Origin: Elysia crispata
Taxonomy: Eukaryota; Mollusca; Gastropoda; Plakobranchidae
NCBI GenBank assembly: GCA_033675545.1
Contig: JAWDGP010005803.1
Coordinates: 347,501-411,500, forward strand
Reading direction: 5' to 3'
DNA length: 64,000 nucleotides
The position numbers and the translations under genes were made by a program. Below, in pieces: positions 25,830 to 39,800 of the stretch. Each line of letters starts with the position of its first letter. Within the stretch, counting starts at the first letter, position 1. The notes under the pieces were generated by a model that was given only the letters and a program-made list of their open reading frames with translations, was not told the origin of the DNA and made no database searches.

Positions 25830-28800
25830 GTATGCATACCTGAATCTAAACAATTAACCTTGCTCCAAATACTTTCATTATTTTGTTTATGGTAAAAATC
25901 GGATGATTACATTGTTGGGAGTCCTACATATTTGCAGACTTATGTTGTATGTTGGTTCTGTATTAAATATTGCATCTTTCTTTTCCTACAGTTAGTAACA
26001 GTCACACTCTCATTTCCTTATATCCTTAGACACTGCGCGACTGTGTGTAGCTGTTATTTATTCTACCAACTTTTGCGAACTATTTTCCCTAGCTGACTAT
26101 AATAAGTTGTTTAAAAATTCTTATCGAACCAGTTCTATTGTACTTCTGAGCTAACAGGGATATTGGTATTTCTGTGACATTGCAGTCTCATTTTCATTAA
26201 ACATAGCTCTTGAACTTGATCTCCATATTTAATTCTTTGCTAAAAATAGAACGAGGAGAAATTAAAGTTGATAAAATTCAGTGTTCTTAATAAAAAAAAA
26301 ATCACAAATTCTTGTTAGTGATTGAGATGCAAAATCAAGTCTCTAGACATAGAAAATTTCTCATCTTGTTGATATTAGTTGTTTTCCTTCCTTACCCAAC
26401 AATTTTTTTCATTTTATCGTTATAAATTTTTCCACAATTTTATTTTATTTTTTTCTTTCAGCCCCGCAAGGCGCAGCTAGTATTACAGAATGGCAAAAGA
26501 TTCAGAGGAATTTCATTTGGCCAGCCAGCATCATGTGCAGGAGAACTTGTGTTCAATACTGGGCTTGTTGGGTGAGTGACCCTCTTTCATTGTTGCTGAG
26601 GCAATAATATATTTTTCTTTATAATGATGAGAACATAGGTAAGTAAATGCATCTGACAATAGTTAATTAAATGTTTGAAGCAACTAGTCCACTAAATAAG
26701 TTACAAAACTTATATCCTTTGACAAAAATGTAGATGTAATTCGTAATTGATAATCCTTACAATTATGTTATAAGTTTTATCAACCAAAAAATAGTAATGC
26801 AGTATGAAGAGGAAGGTGCAATTCTTTTTAATTAATCAACTGTCATTATAATGTCTAAATCCAAGCAGCAATATAATATTTTGTATTCATTGTTGTATTG
26901 CGGCTGATTCTGCTCATAAGTTAAGATTTTTTTAAAACCAAACAGAATCTCACAAAAGCATGCTGCTGGCCAGTTTACATTATTCAGTTTCTCAGCACAA
27001 TACCACCAATAATTTTGCATAGCAGCAGTGCAATGTACAAGAAGAACATTACCTCAACAGTTCCTTTGATTTAAGTTTTGGGAACGATTCTTGCCAGAAG
27101 TTAATACAAATTACATACTTCTATAACATTGCTGAGCTAAACTTTGTTTTATGAAAGAAAAATTTAATTGAGAGACATTGGAGAAAAAAAAGCAAAATGA
27201 AAAAAAACAACAAAAAAAAACCCTCTTTATCTTGGTGGCAGCAGCATGAGGGTAATTACAGATTTTTGATTCTTTGTTAAAGCCCATCCACAAGAAAAAG
27301 GTTTTAGAATTAACTGCCAAAATGTCTTTTGTCAATGGGCATTAACATTCTTAAACCGTGTTTCCAGACCTGTTATAGGCCTGCAAATTGTTTATTTTGG
27401 GTCTTATACTTTATGCCCACGAAAATAAATAAGCATTTATGGGCAGATCTTTTTCTTGCTGTTACTGGACACGGTGTAGCACTAGCGCTGTTTTAGATTA
27501 GTGCGGCCGGTCTCGCGCAGGTCAGGCTGACCAGGGTCAGGAGAGGGTCAGCACAGGTAGCCTGCTCGCCTCTGAGCATGCATCTGTTTTTCTTAAAATA
27601 TGAAGTTATCTTCTATCCCATAGAGGAAAAACAAAAACATGCTTGTTATTTGTTGGAATCGTTATGGACGCTACATAGGACTTGTAAGACACAGAAAAAA
27701 GAACGGAGAAGCTAGCTTATATAGTTTCCATGTAATAGGGCCGTGAAGCGGCATAATTTATTAACGTTTTCATAAAATCAAATATATATTTAAAAAAAAA
27801 ATCATATTAAAAAATCGGACCGTTGTTTTTCTTCAAAATTTGATAACAATAATAAACAGACATGCTTCTTTTTACTCACGAAATTTGAAGCCGTGCAAGA
27901 TTCTAGTTTGTCCAAAACATCCCTCAAAGATTTACGATCATTATCCTTATTAGTAAACAGCTTAAGTGACAAGCCTGTGGACAAGCTAGTAGCTAGTCCA
28001 AATTGTATTTCAGTCCGAAAATTGTGAAAACTCTAAATAACATTGTTAAGTTGATATTATAGTTAATAAAAAATAATATTTTCATGAAGGATATCACAGA
28101 GTTATAATAATTTTCTATTGCTAATTTTATTTCTGGAAGGCGGCTCTGGTCAATATGTTTCGTGTGTGATATGGCATTGTAAACTTTGGAAAAGGCTTCG
28201 TTGAGTCTGTTAAATGTGATTTGAATTGTGCAAACTTCGTCTATGAGAAAAGGGTTTCTTGTGAGTGCTTGTGTTTGTTTGACAATTGTCTCTGTTAGTT
28301 CTGTGTAAACATTTTCTTGAAGATATTTGTGACAGTGGTTACCTACGAAAGATCGACTGTGGTATGCTTGAGGTGTAATTCTATGATTGTTGAGTATTGT
28401 GTCTAATGCAGAGGCTATTGGGCCTGACCTTGGTGTGAGATCTGCGTGTGAAAGGGAAGAAAGACGCTGCTCTATGTTTTCTATTGTCTGTGAGTGTCTG
28501 TGAATATCACTAAGCAGCCCTCCTCAATTTGGTGTTTGTTTTTGAGTTCTTGTAACTGATGCCAGTGGGATCCATATGTTTTCACACTCTCACCCAAAGG
28601 CGTCAGAAACTCACTTTTTTGATTGGCTATTTGTGTGTCTAACATGTGTGCAGTGTCTTCCAACAGTTTGTGATGTTTTCAAACGATGCCGAGGCACTTC
28701 AGGCAAAGAAACTTTGAAAAACAGTCCTCTGCTTCTTGCCTTACGTTGAGGCCCAAAATGATCATAATTTCTCCTGATAATTGGTCATAGTTAAATGTTC

Positions 28801-31800
28801 TGTCACCGTTTTTCTTGTTTTTTCGCGAAACACGCCAAAGGGTGGCACAGATTCGACATAAGTCATTAACACATCGTATGTGACCATCACGGGAATGCTC
28901 CATGTTAAATAACAGTTACTGGATAAATTCTGAATTGTGACGGAAAAAAAGAAAAAAAAAACAAAAACATTAAAAATAATAGAACAAAAACGTTTGCACC
29001 AGATGAAATTTAGACCGCTTGAAAGTTCAACTTCTTAAGATTAAGAAAATGCAGATTTGAAAAAATTTAAATGGACCGATTGTTTAAAATTATCAATTTA
29101 ATTTAATTAGTCGTGATTAGAGACACAAATCATGGCTGAAACACATACTAGATTTACACCTTGATCACACTCACAAGAGCTGGTTTAGAATTCCGAAATT
29201 ATAACCGTCTTTTGTATGAGATGCTAAAGAAAACAGAGTGCAACAATGGTACTCCTACTACGAGTAGTTTTGGAGATAGAATGAGGTAAAAGAGACGGAT
29301 TTCTTAGATTTTTCTGACTATTGCAGCGAATTCAGCGCAGCGCTGAGTGATACGCTTGAGCAAAGAGGACAGGTGGCTTTGACAGCTGATGGATGGCCTC
29401 GGCTGGTCAGTGCGGTAACAATATCTGACTCGCCTAAGTTGGTGATAGCCGGTGAGCAGCTCGGCGCTCGTCTCACAACTAAAATACAACTTTCTGATTA
29501 AAATGTGACGCCGTGTGGAGCATGCACATGAAGAAATGATGAAATCTTCTCAATATTGAAATTAAAGGAAACAAAATAATGAAATCATAGGTGCTTCATT
29601 CTCTCCTCCCTTATCTTGACAGATTAAATTGGCAACTGTTTACAAACAAATATTATCTTGATTTGTTAACTGTAGTTTGTTAAATCTGCATTTATATCTC
29701 GACATAAAAATTTGACTTCTCTGGTCTACATATTATGAAAAATACTTTCATTTCTATCAAAACTTCAGATATCCCGAAGCACTGACAGATCCCAGTTACC
29801 GTGGCCAGATTCTGAACTTTACTTATCCAATCATAGGAAGCTATGGTGTCCCGGACACGCAGGCCAAAGATGAACACGGTCTCCTGAAAAATGTTGAGTC
29901 TGAGAGAATACAGGTTAGTTCTCCTTTTTTTAGATTTAAATCATGGATGTACAAGGCACCCTCATAAATTTGTGTCTGAGAGAATCGAGTTCTAGTTTTC
30001 AATGGCTTTCACCTTGTTTTCAAATCTGAATTTCACGTATGTATGTTTTACTTTTAACAGAGAATAATCACGAAGCCTCATTGGAAGCAAACTCTTCTGA
30101 ACACAGACAGTCTTAAAGGTTAATAAGAAAAGAGTTTTGTAAATGTGTAGAGGAGATAAGTTAACTGTATATAACATGCCTTTAGATTTATTGCATTGAT
30201 GCATAATACAAAATCCGGATCAATAATTACAAAGGGCAGAACATATATAGCATTTTCAAGATGAAAATTCAGTTTTCTTTGACTAGATACCTATGTTTGA
30301 ATTCTGTTACTTTGTCATCTCAGATCTCAATGTAACCCTAAAATCCCATCAGGTAGCTGGTCTGGTTGTCCAGGACTACTGTCACAAACCAAGCCACTGG
30401 AACTCGGTAAAATCCCTCTCTACCTGGCTACAAGAGGATGGTGTGCCAGCCCTCTATGGTGTCGATACTCGCATGATCACTAAGATTGTCCGTGATGAGG
30501 GTACAGTGCTTGGCAAAATTGAAGTGGATGACCAGCCTATTTCCTTTGAAGACCCAAACCTGAGGAATTTGATCAAAGAGGTTTCCACATCGGTGAGGTT
30601 TGAAGCAATTTGGAAGCTTTAAAGTTTTCACAAAAACTAAATTTTTTATGAATGCCTTTGTATAAATGTTATTTGAATACACCTAAGCTGCTCAAAATGA
30701 TATTTTTAAGTTTATTTCAATGTCTGTTAGTGCTTTGGAAATTTTGATCCACTTTAGCAAACAAATTGATCAGTTAAGAATAAAAAAAGCAAAAGTAAAA
30801 CAAATTAATTAGTAATGCCTGAACAGGAAGCATCATTTAAATCAAGGAACTTTCTTTATTTTTTTTTATTTTCTTCATAGATTTCAAACTTACATGTATT
30901 TTGAGGATATCTGTTGTTTGGGCTGCTGTTTAGACTGAATCAAAAATATGTTTATATGATAAATATGTCATGTAAACAACTGAATGTGTAAATTGAGTTG
31001 ATTTTTACCATTTGTGAAACCTTTATTGCAATTTTATTGTAAGTCACTAACAATACCAATGATGTATTGAAAAGATGATTAAATTTAAAGTTATTTACAA
31101 TGGTCACCTGATACAATAGAAAGCTTTTTATCAACTTTTATATATATGTTTTCATGTCAAGTACAGTAGAATCACTTCAAACCGAAATTTTGGGGCCCTT
31201 TGAATTCATTTCGGTTTAAAAGTATTTTGGTTTAAAGCTAGTTTTGTTTTCGGTCATCTTTCAGAGAAAGTAACCACTATTTCTCTTGCCTTGCCAATTA
31301 TAACTGGGCCTGACAATGGAACATGCATTGCCCTGGCTTATCGAAACCAGAGAAACACTGCTTCTTCCAGCTCTTCATGACTGCAGTTTCATTTTCTTGG
31401 TAGTCGGGCAAAATTTCTAATCTTCACGAGCCTTCTGTAACTTCTCCCTGTCTTTCAAAATTGTAGACAGCGTTGAGTTTGGGATGCTATGTTTTTTTTA
31501 CAGATTTCTGTCTTCGATAGGTTCTTTTCATCCACTTCGGCTAAGATTTTCAGTTTACATTCCAATGTGTAAGCAGAGTGCTTTCTTTTCGACATCTTAG
31601 AGTTGGGTAAAGCTAAATATTGAAAACTATCGCAAGTTGCAGGCCTAATGCGAGTTAGAAATTGAGTACATGTAATGATCAGTAGCACTGCGTCGATGTT
31701 CAATGCCGACGATGTAAAAACTTGAACTGTGGTGGTGTGTGTGTGTGTATGTCACGGTGCCTGTCTCCCCGTGTTGAAGAACATACAACTGCCTTACAAA

Positions 31801-33758
31801 GAATGCAGTATCACTGTCACCAGTGTCAGTATCAGTGCGTTGGACAAAGAAAGAAGGCTCCGTGTGTCTATCTCTACCATCTCACAAAACACTAGACCTC
31901 TATTCACACACAAACACGCGCAAAAGCACAACCACTGACTAAGCGAGTGAGACGGTGCAGTGGCGATCCCTTGCGTGAATGTCCAATCACCATCGCTTAC
32001 CATCGCCACCACCTCATTCCGGTTTATCGAGTGTGTGGGTGCTGGTCTAGTGCAGGGCTTGATCTGTGTGCCCCTCCCCACCCCCCATCAACTATTAGAT
32101 TGTCGAAAACGCCTACTCTTCCCTTCATACAATTACGGGTACTAGGCAGTGGGTGTGTTTTGATTTTTTCCCTCTGGGTTAATGAAGAGAGGGGAAGAAA
32201 GAGAAAAAATAGAGAAAAGTTATTTCGATTTAAAGGCAGTGCCGTTTATCGCGGGAAATGGTACAAACGCAAAGAGGAAATTCGCACAATTTATCTTTTT
32301 TTTCGGTTTAGCGGCTTTCACTTTTAAGTGATTCAACTGTATCTTTTTTTTTCACCTTTCAATTTTCCACCACTCTTGTGGACAGTTTTGGTGCTGGAAT
32401 TAGTATATTTTTCATTTGGTTATCAAATGGGAAATAAATTACATTGAGAAAAAGTCTATCAGCTTGCATTAAGAGTTTAGAATCAGAGACAGAAACAAAT
32501 AAGCTTTAAAAGATAAATATTGAGAAAAAGTCTATCAGCTTGCATTGAGAGTTTAGAATCAGAGACAGAGACAAATAAGCTTTAAAAGATAAACTTTTTT
32601 ATTTGATTTTATATGTCTTGCCAGTTGACAATGAGCTGTTCCTTTTTAGTGAAGGTTACTTTTGCAGCTTTGCTGGTTTTCATGACCATTATAATGAAAC
32701 ATGTACTTGTTTTAGAGAATAGCTACCTAAACTTTGCAGTGATCTTGTTGGGAAAAAAAAATTGCAAATGAATCCATCTTTCATTGTCTTCCCTTAATTT
32801 TTGTGTTTCAGGAAGTGAAAGTTTTTGGTGAAGGAAATCCCATGAAAGTCATGGCTTTAGACTGCGGGATCAAGCAGAACATGATCAGGCATCTCGTCCA
32901 GGTAAGTTCACAAGAATCACTCAATAATTTAACATCTTCTGTCGCAAAATGATTTAACACAACAAAATTTTTTTTGTTTGGTATCCACTTCACTTCTTAT
33001 CTGCTGCTCGAGATGGAGTCGCTTTCTGAGAAAAACATTATGCATCAAACTCAGTCCAATGAGTCACATTTAAATGTGTTGATATTAAAAAAAAAATAAT
33101 AATTAATTTTTTTTCTAAATGGATAAAATTTCGTTGGTTATGAGAATACTGTGAATAGGTATTGATTTTTTTTAACTTTACAAATTGGTAAATTTGAAAT
33201 TCTGTTTTTCTTCAACTTTAGATCTCCAAAATTTTTGCATTGCTTTGTTAAAAGGGTTCCTTGCTACAGACCCCCTAGAATTTCTTTTTTTTTGGTTCAA
33301 GATTTACAGATTATGACATCATCTGAGGCCTGAACTCTATAATTATGTTTTCTACAAGAAAGTTATGTATTGGTGCTAATTTATTAGCGTAAGAAATTTT
33401 TGTTCCGAACACAGTCAAAATGTTGTGCGATCAGTATAGATATAACAATCATAGTCTTACAAGGTGCATGATCTGAAGAATTATATCATTGACATAGATG
33501 GAGAATTCAGAACCAGATTTTTTTTTGTCTGAACAGCGTGGAGCTGAGGTGAAACTTGTTCCATGGGACTACGATTTTACCAATGAGCCATATGATGGTC
33601 TATTTATCTCTAATGGACCTGGAGACCCTACCATGGCAGAACAGACTGTACACAATCTGAAAAAGGTGGAGGAAGCATTAACTTTGATTGTTATCAAGAT
33701 AGAGATAGTGCAATTCTCTCAACCTTGTTTTATTTCTCTCATGCACTTTCTCTCTGTA

Positions 33759-33813
<55 letters not shown>

Positions 33814-36800
33814 ACATGGATGCATGTTCATGTGCCTCTCTCTTTCACTTCTTTGCTTCCCTTCTTTTCATACATTCTCAGGAAGAGTTTCATTTTATTA
33901 ATGAATTTCATTTTTTTAGTTTTCTGTAAATTTTTCCCTTTGGCTGATGTCAAGGAACCCTTGTTAAGGCCTCTAACCAAGTATGAATTGGTAACATTGT
34001 CAATCAGTGGGTTATATTAGATTTACGTTTATTGTTAATTTTTTTGTGTGTACGATTTATGAGAATATTTCAGAATAGTGATGTAAAGATTTCGAGCTAA
34101 ATTTGTCAGAGATTGCTGCTTGATACCTCAATGTACCTACTTTCAGCTGTGACAGAAACGTTTTTTCACAAAATTGACAGGAATTTTATTAGATCTTAAT
34201 TAAGGGCAAGAATTAAGGTAAAAGTATGGATCAGTGGAAGAAATCTTTGTCCATACTTAGTTATCCTATTTATAAGTTGTGTAATGAGTTTTGATTTTGA
34301 AACAATGTTCTGGCAATATAAAGTGATTCAATCAAACAGATGAACAACTTGGATATTGTGTAAAACACCGAGAGAGTGTACATCTTTAGAGTTAGACCTG
34401 ATTTAAAAACATTTAAAAATTGCCCCCAATAAGAGAAAACAACAAAATCTATACTTCCTAATCTATTTCAAGATCCTTTGAACAAACCACTATAAGGCCA
34501 ATTAGGAACTAATTAATAACGCCTTGATGCAATTCATAGCTGCCCATTTAATTATATCTTAAGTGAAAGAATGGGGGTTCTACAAAATTGGCTCACTGTT
34601 CTTATCCTGCTTTACTTCTTTCATTGTGCAGATCATTTCTGCTTTTTTTTTTAATCGCAAGTTTTATTCCAAACAGCTCAGAAGGAGTAATTAAAAATCC
34701 ACTGCAAATAATTTATTAAATGAATGAAATCTGTCTCTAAGAGCCTAATTTGCTTTTTTAATCCTTGTCTTTGCATCCTTTACAATGTTAATTTTTCCCA
34801 ATTTTCTCTAATGAATTGAAACTGTCTTCTATGGAATACTCTTAATCCTATTCACATCATCTACCTCCCAAGATTAAACAATTCCTTTGCATGATGCTAC
34901 CTTGACATTATGTTCACCTTTATCTTTCTCCTTTGAATATGCCTCAGGTCATAGAGACTCGCAGTGAGCCAGTATTTGGAATATGCATGGGCAATCAGCT
35001 ACTGGGTTTGGCTGCAGGGGCTGAGAGCTATAAGCTTTCACTTGGAAACAGGTGCAGTAGAAATTTGGAATACCACAGAACCGTCAGTGGACACAATTTT
35101 CCTTCTTATGTATGAAAAGAAAAAGAATTATGAGTTAATGAAAGATTGATTACTTGAAATGGAAACAAAATATTCTTTAGTTGGTAAGGAGAGAGAAAGA
35201 AAAAGATGACATGAAGACTGGCATAAAACAAAACTAAAAGAAGCTTGGAGTGTTCTCAAAATGTAAATTAGGTTCACACAAGATTTGCAGCAAGATTTCC
35301 ATATTATTAAGGAGCAAAAATGAAAGTGGTTGGCAATTTTGGTCTGTAGGGGCAACAACAGCCAATATAGTTAAGTTTCAGAGCATCCTTTCTCATTAAC
35401 ATTCTAGATTCCACATTATCAACATGACTGCCAGATAGGACCCTGCATAAATATGCATGGTGCCAAAAAAAGCATTTTAAAATATATTTATATTAGTATA
35501 TTACAAAAATTCTGAACATACATGATTCAGAACTGAAACCCTCACTCTATGTCAGGACACATCATAAACAGTTTTTCCCAGCCTGTTTTTTAAAGTTTAT
35601 ATTATTTTTTATGTGTTTGTTAAACTGCCAAATTGCAATATGTTTGGAATGCAAGTACAAAGAAAGAAACTCATGCATAGAATATGGATGGGATTTTATG
35701 TTAATTTTTTACAAAGAGAAAACTTTTTAAGATACCAGAAAATGCTTGTCACTTTTTGCATTTATGCTCTGAGCTGCTTTGTAATCTACAGCAAAACAAA
35801 AATAAATTTAATTAGAAGCATTTATACCTTTTTGAGCAAGTTGTTTGAATGTCTTTATTAATTTATCTCCTTTTTTTTTTATTCCTTGGACATGCTTATA
35901 TCAAATCAACCTGAGCCAGATATTATCACACCCTTTCACATTGTATTTAGTTACAGTTCAATATATTTTGTGTGGTAAAAAAAAATTGTTTCCATACTGA
36001 ATATCCTTGATCATATAGTGTATATCAAGATTTGTTGTAATGCTTTTTATGTTGACCTCCATCTCTGACAGAGGTCACAACCAGCCAGTGATAAATTTGC
36101 TGAGTGGGGAAGCTTTCATCACATCTCAGAACCACGGCTATGCTATCAACAGTGAAACGCTGCCAGAGGACTGGCAGGTGCTGTTTGTCAACGTCAATGA
36201 CAAGTCCAATGAGGTTTGTTTGAGATATTTAGGGTTAAAAAGCAATAGGGAAAGTGTTTGAGGTTGGTGGGGATTAAAGGAAAAGACTAAGGTTGATTTC
36301 CAAAGTTTATTAAAAGGCTAAGATTTATTGAGATAGAGTTAAAGTAATATCAAAATGTTATTGTTACCTGTAATTGACCTTTTTGACAGCTATGCTCAAT
36401 AATGGTCCATATTGCAAAAAATGCATAACTTTTAAGATTTAAAAAGATCTCTGGTCTGAAAAGATTAAGTGATTAGTCATTGATTTTTAACCACAGCCAG
36501 GAATGCTAGTAAAAAAGGATAATTATTTTTTTGGCTCAAACCCATATCCTTAAAAAAGTAAATGCAGAAAAATACAACATTGAACTAAAAAGAGAGGGTA
36601 AAATGTGAGAAAATTTTTCTTTTTATTAGGTTAAAAGATTGTATAACCAAGGTTATACATACAGTTTCTCTTAGTTGCAGAGAGACTTATAAGATAGAAT
36701 ATTAGCAGAAAGAAATACCTCTACTTAGAAAATGATTCTATTTAATTTATTTTCAAATATATGCACTCAATTCATTTTAAACATTAAATGTTCAAAGTGC

Positions 36801-39800
36801 GTTTCAAAGTATTCTTCTTTTTTTTTTTAGCACCTACTGTCTAAAAACTTTTATTAATGTATCTGATTAAAAAAAGAAAATGTTATTCCGCTCTTTGGGT
36901 TTGTTAAGCAGCTCATAACTTTTCTATCCTATAGGGCATTATGCACAAGACAAAACCGATTTTCACCGCTCAGTTCCATCCTGAGGCTTGGGGTGGACCC
37001 ACCGATACACAGGTGAGCTAGGCTTAAAATGTGGGGAATGTTTGAATGAAGCAAACTCTTGTTGTCACACTGTTAAAGATTAGCCACCCAAGTCAAATAG
37101 AAGTTAAGAAATAAGTAAAGTAAGTGAAATCATTGTTGCCCTATTTAATTAAACTTGGCAATAAAATCACGATTTTAAATGGGACATATTCTCTAGCACT
37201 GCAGTATGGTTTTGAATAAATAAATCTATTGGACTTAGGTTTCACTATGCTTCATTTACAGATTGTTAATTCAGATGAAATGAGTAAAACGTTACTTAAA
37301 ATTAGGCTATAGTGATATGCTAGGAATTGATTAGAGTGAGTTTCAAGAAAGAATTCAAAATTTATACAAAATAATATTTTACTCCTAATTTTGAACTTGT
37401 TGATGCTTTCTTTCACATAACCATGAATATAAAGTCAAGCCCTCCTTTTTAGGTGAAGTTGAAAAACTTAAAAAATGTTTTTAGCCTCAGCTTCAATTTA
37501 TTGAATGTAATTATCATAGTCCCAGTCAAGGCCGAAATCACAGGTAATGGTTTTCATGTACTTTAATGCTCTTTAATGACCATTACTACTCAGCCAATTT
37601 GAACATGTAAAAATCTGAGCTGCTTTCAAAAGCTACGTTACATTTTAACAAGTAACTGCTTAAAACAGCAGATTGATGTAATGATTTCTAAAAAAAATCT
37701 CTACCTAAGCGTTGAGTAACTTTTTCTCTGATCTGAATCTAAGAAAACCATGTGTCTTATGATCTTTCTCAGTTCCTGTTTGACTATTTCACGGAGCTGA
37801 TGAAGCAGAAGAAAAGTCAACTTAGCCATATCATTGCTCCTGTGAAGAAGGAAACCAAATTAGCAGATGTAAGTGAAGCATACAATAAGCAATATGTTTT
37901 GCAGATAAGGATAGTTGCCTATTGTAGAAATGATAAATGTCAAGAGAAAGTGAAATTTGTCTCAGGCAAAGACAATGTTCATGTAAAATATTTTTTTGTG
38001 TGTATTCAGAGAAAGCCCTTTTTTGTTGCATTATGTTTTTTTCAAATGAGCAAAAGAATGGAAGAGTTCTTTTCTCAGAACAGTATGGTTTTGACTATTT
38101 TCATAATTAGAAATGGTCTCAAGATATCGACATAAGCATTTGAATTTGAAAGCTTGGGAAAAAAAAAGAAATCTAAAAATTACAATCCTAAATTCCAGTG
38201 GCTGAAGGCTATAATGAGTTAAAAGTCTATTTCACATTTATTTATTTGCAACAACATTGTTTATCATGGAAACACAGACACATTTGTTGAAAATTTGCAA
38301 GGAATGTATTACAAATTCATCTCAGAGTTTTTTTTCTATTTTTTTTTTCATTTTAAACAATTTCATGTCCTTTATAATAAATATATTTTCAATGTTATTT
38401 ATTCTTGAGCCAAATTAAAAAGAGATTTTCCCACTTCCGTTGGCAACATTTGTTTTTATTCTACTTACTCATGTTTCAACCAAATTTCCTGTCCATAGTC
38501 AGGATTATATCTGAAAATTATTTGTAAAGGTCATTGGTTGCTTATATTTGACAAATGTTAATTTTTCCTCTCCTGTTGTTCAGGTTTCCAAAGTGCTAGT
38601 ACTTGGCAGTGGCGGCCTGTCCATCGGTCAAGCTGGAGAATTTGACTACAGTGGTTCTCAAGCTATCAAAGCTCTCAAGGTAGATACACTTTCCCTCTTG
38701 TGCTCTCACCCAATACAGTCTTTTTATGCCACTCTTTGTATCGTATTAATGGAATCACTTGCCTTATACAATTATATGATTGAAATAAGCAGCTTTAGAT
38801 ATAATTATGTAACAGAGAGTTGGCATGTTATCAATTAGTAGTATCTGCTTGCATGTGCTGAACTCTGGGATTTTCAGACTATTTTTATTGAGGTAATGCA
38901 GACCTCTATGAATTAGTGTGGAACTTAAATAAAACAATTTTTTTATGTCTTACTTGTCTGACAGGAACTTGTCTTTTCAAAAAATGTACATTCATCTTGC
39001 AGGTAATGAGTTATATAAGTCAAATTTAGTATTAATCTTTTAACCCAAAGGAATAGAATATTGCTACACCTCTATCAATAAACTATACTCCAATGAAATT
39101 TTATTGGTTAATTCTTGCAATGTTATTTCACATAGGGCTTCAACTGTTCAGAATGAAGGTAGTACATTTTTATGGATCATCAGTCTTGTCAACTGTACTA
39201 CTGACATACTTCCTCAATCAATAGATCGTTAAAAATACTTAGATCACTTCAATTACTTGTACATAGCATGATATATGTATGTAATTTAAATTTGATGTTT
39301 TCTAAAGTGACATATTTAATGAAATGCTTAACATTTGTATTGATCAAGCAAGAATATGAGTGTGACCCATGAGTTTGTCTCAATCTTCTACTATTAGGAA
39401 GAGGACATTGAAGTGGTTCTGATGAACCCTAACATTGCTTCAGTGCAGACAAACAGAGAAGGTGAGAAGCAGGCAGATGCTGTTTATTTTCTGCCGATCA
39501 ACCCAGAATTCATCACTCAAGTGATTGAGCGAGAAAGACCTGATGGAATCCTTCTTTCTATGGGCGGGCAGATTGCCTTAAACTGTGGTGAGTTTCGGTG
39601 GCACACATTTTGACCAATAACATTTTAAATACCTTCTTAATGAATGGGCAAGTGTATAGCTTGAGAGCTAAATCCTAGAGTTGCACACATGTAGCCAGAA
39701 AAGTTATTAAAAGCATCTAATATTGAAAAGGTAAAAGCCAAATGTCAACAATTTGGTGTTGGTATTTACAGCCAAAGTTTGCTCAAGCTCTTAAAAATAA

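Larger units (their letters stand above)
27470..29515 (-). mobile_element. RAG1-N-like DNA transposon, copy B, in CPS intron 2 (antisense)
   Basis: A 2,046-bp full-length relative of copy A, inverted. On the + strand it begins CACGGTGTAGC and ends GACGCCGTG, with perfect TGGA duplications at 27466-27469 and 29516-29519. It lacks 18 bp of copy A near its centre (after the codons for EEGCLV) and has scattered substitutions; four of the 74 residues of the first coding segment differ. The different duplication shows that A and B are separate insertions and not arms of an inverted duplication. It lies wholly within intron 2 of the CPS gene. Confidence 0.88.

Noticed and set aside
31729-32327. Plus-strand open frames inside the Tigger-like element
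   Set aside because: They lie in non-coding filler on the strand opposite the transposase remnant and resemble nothing known.
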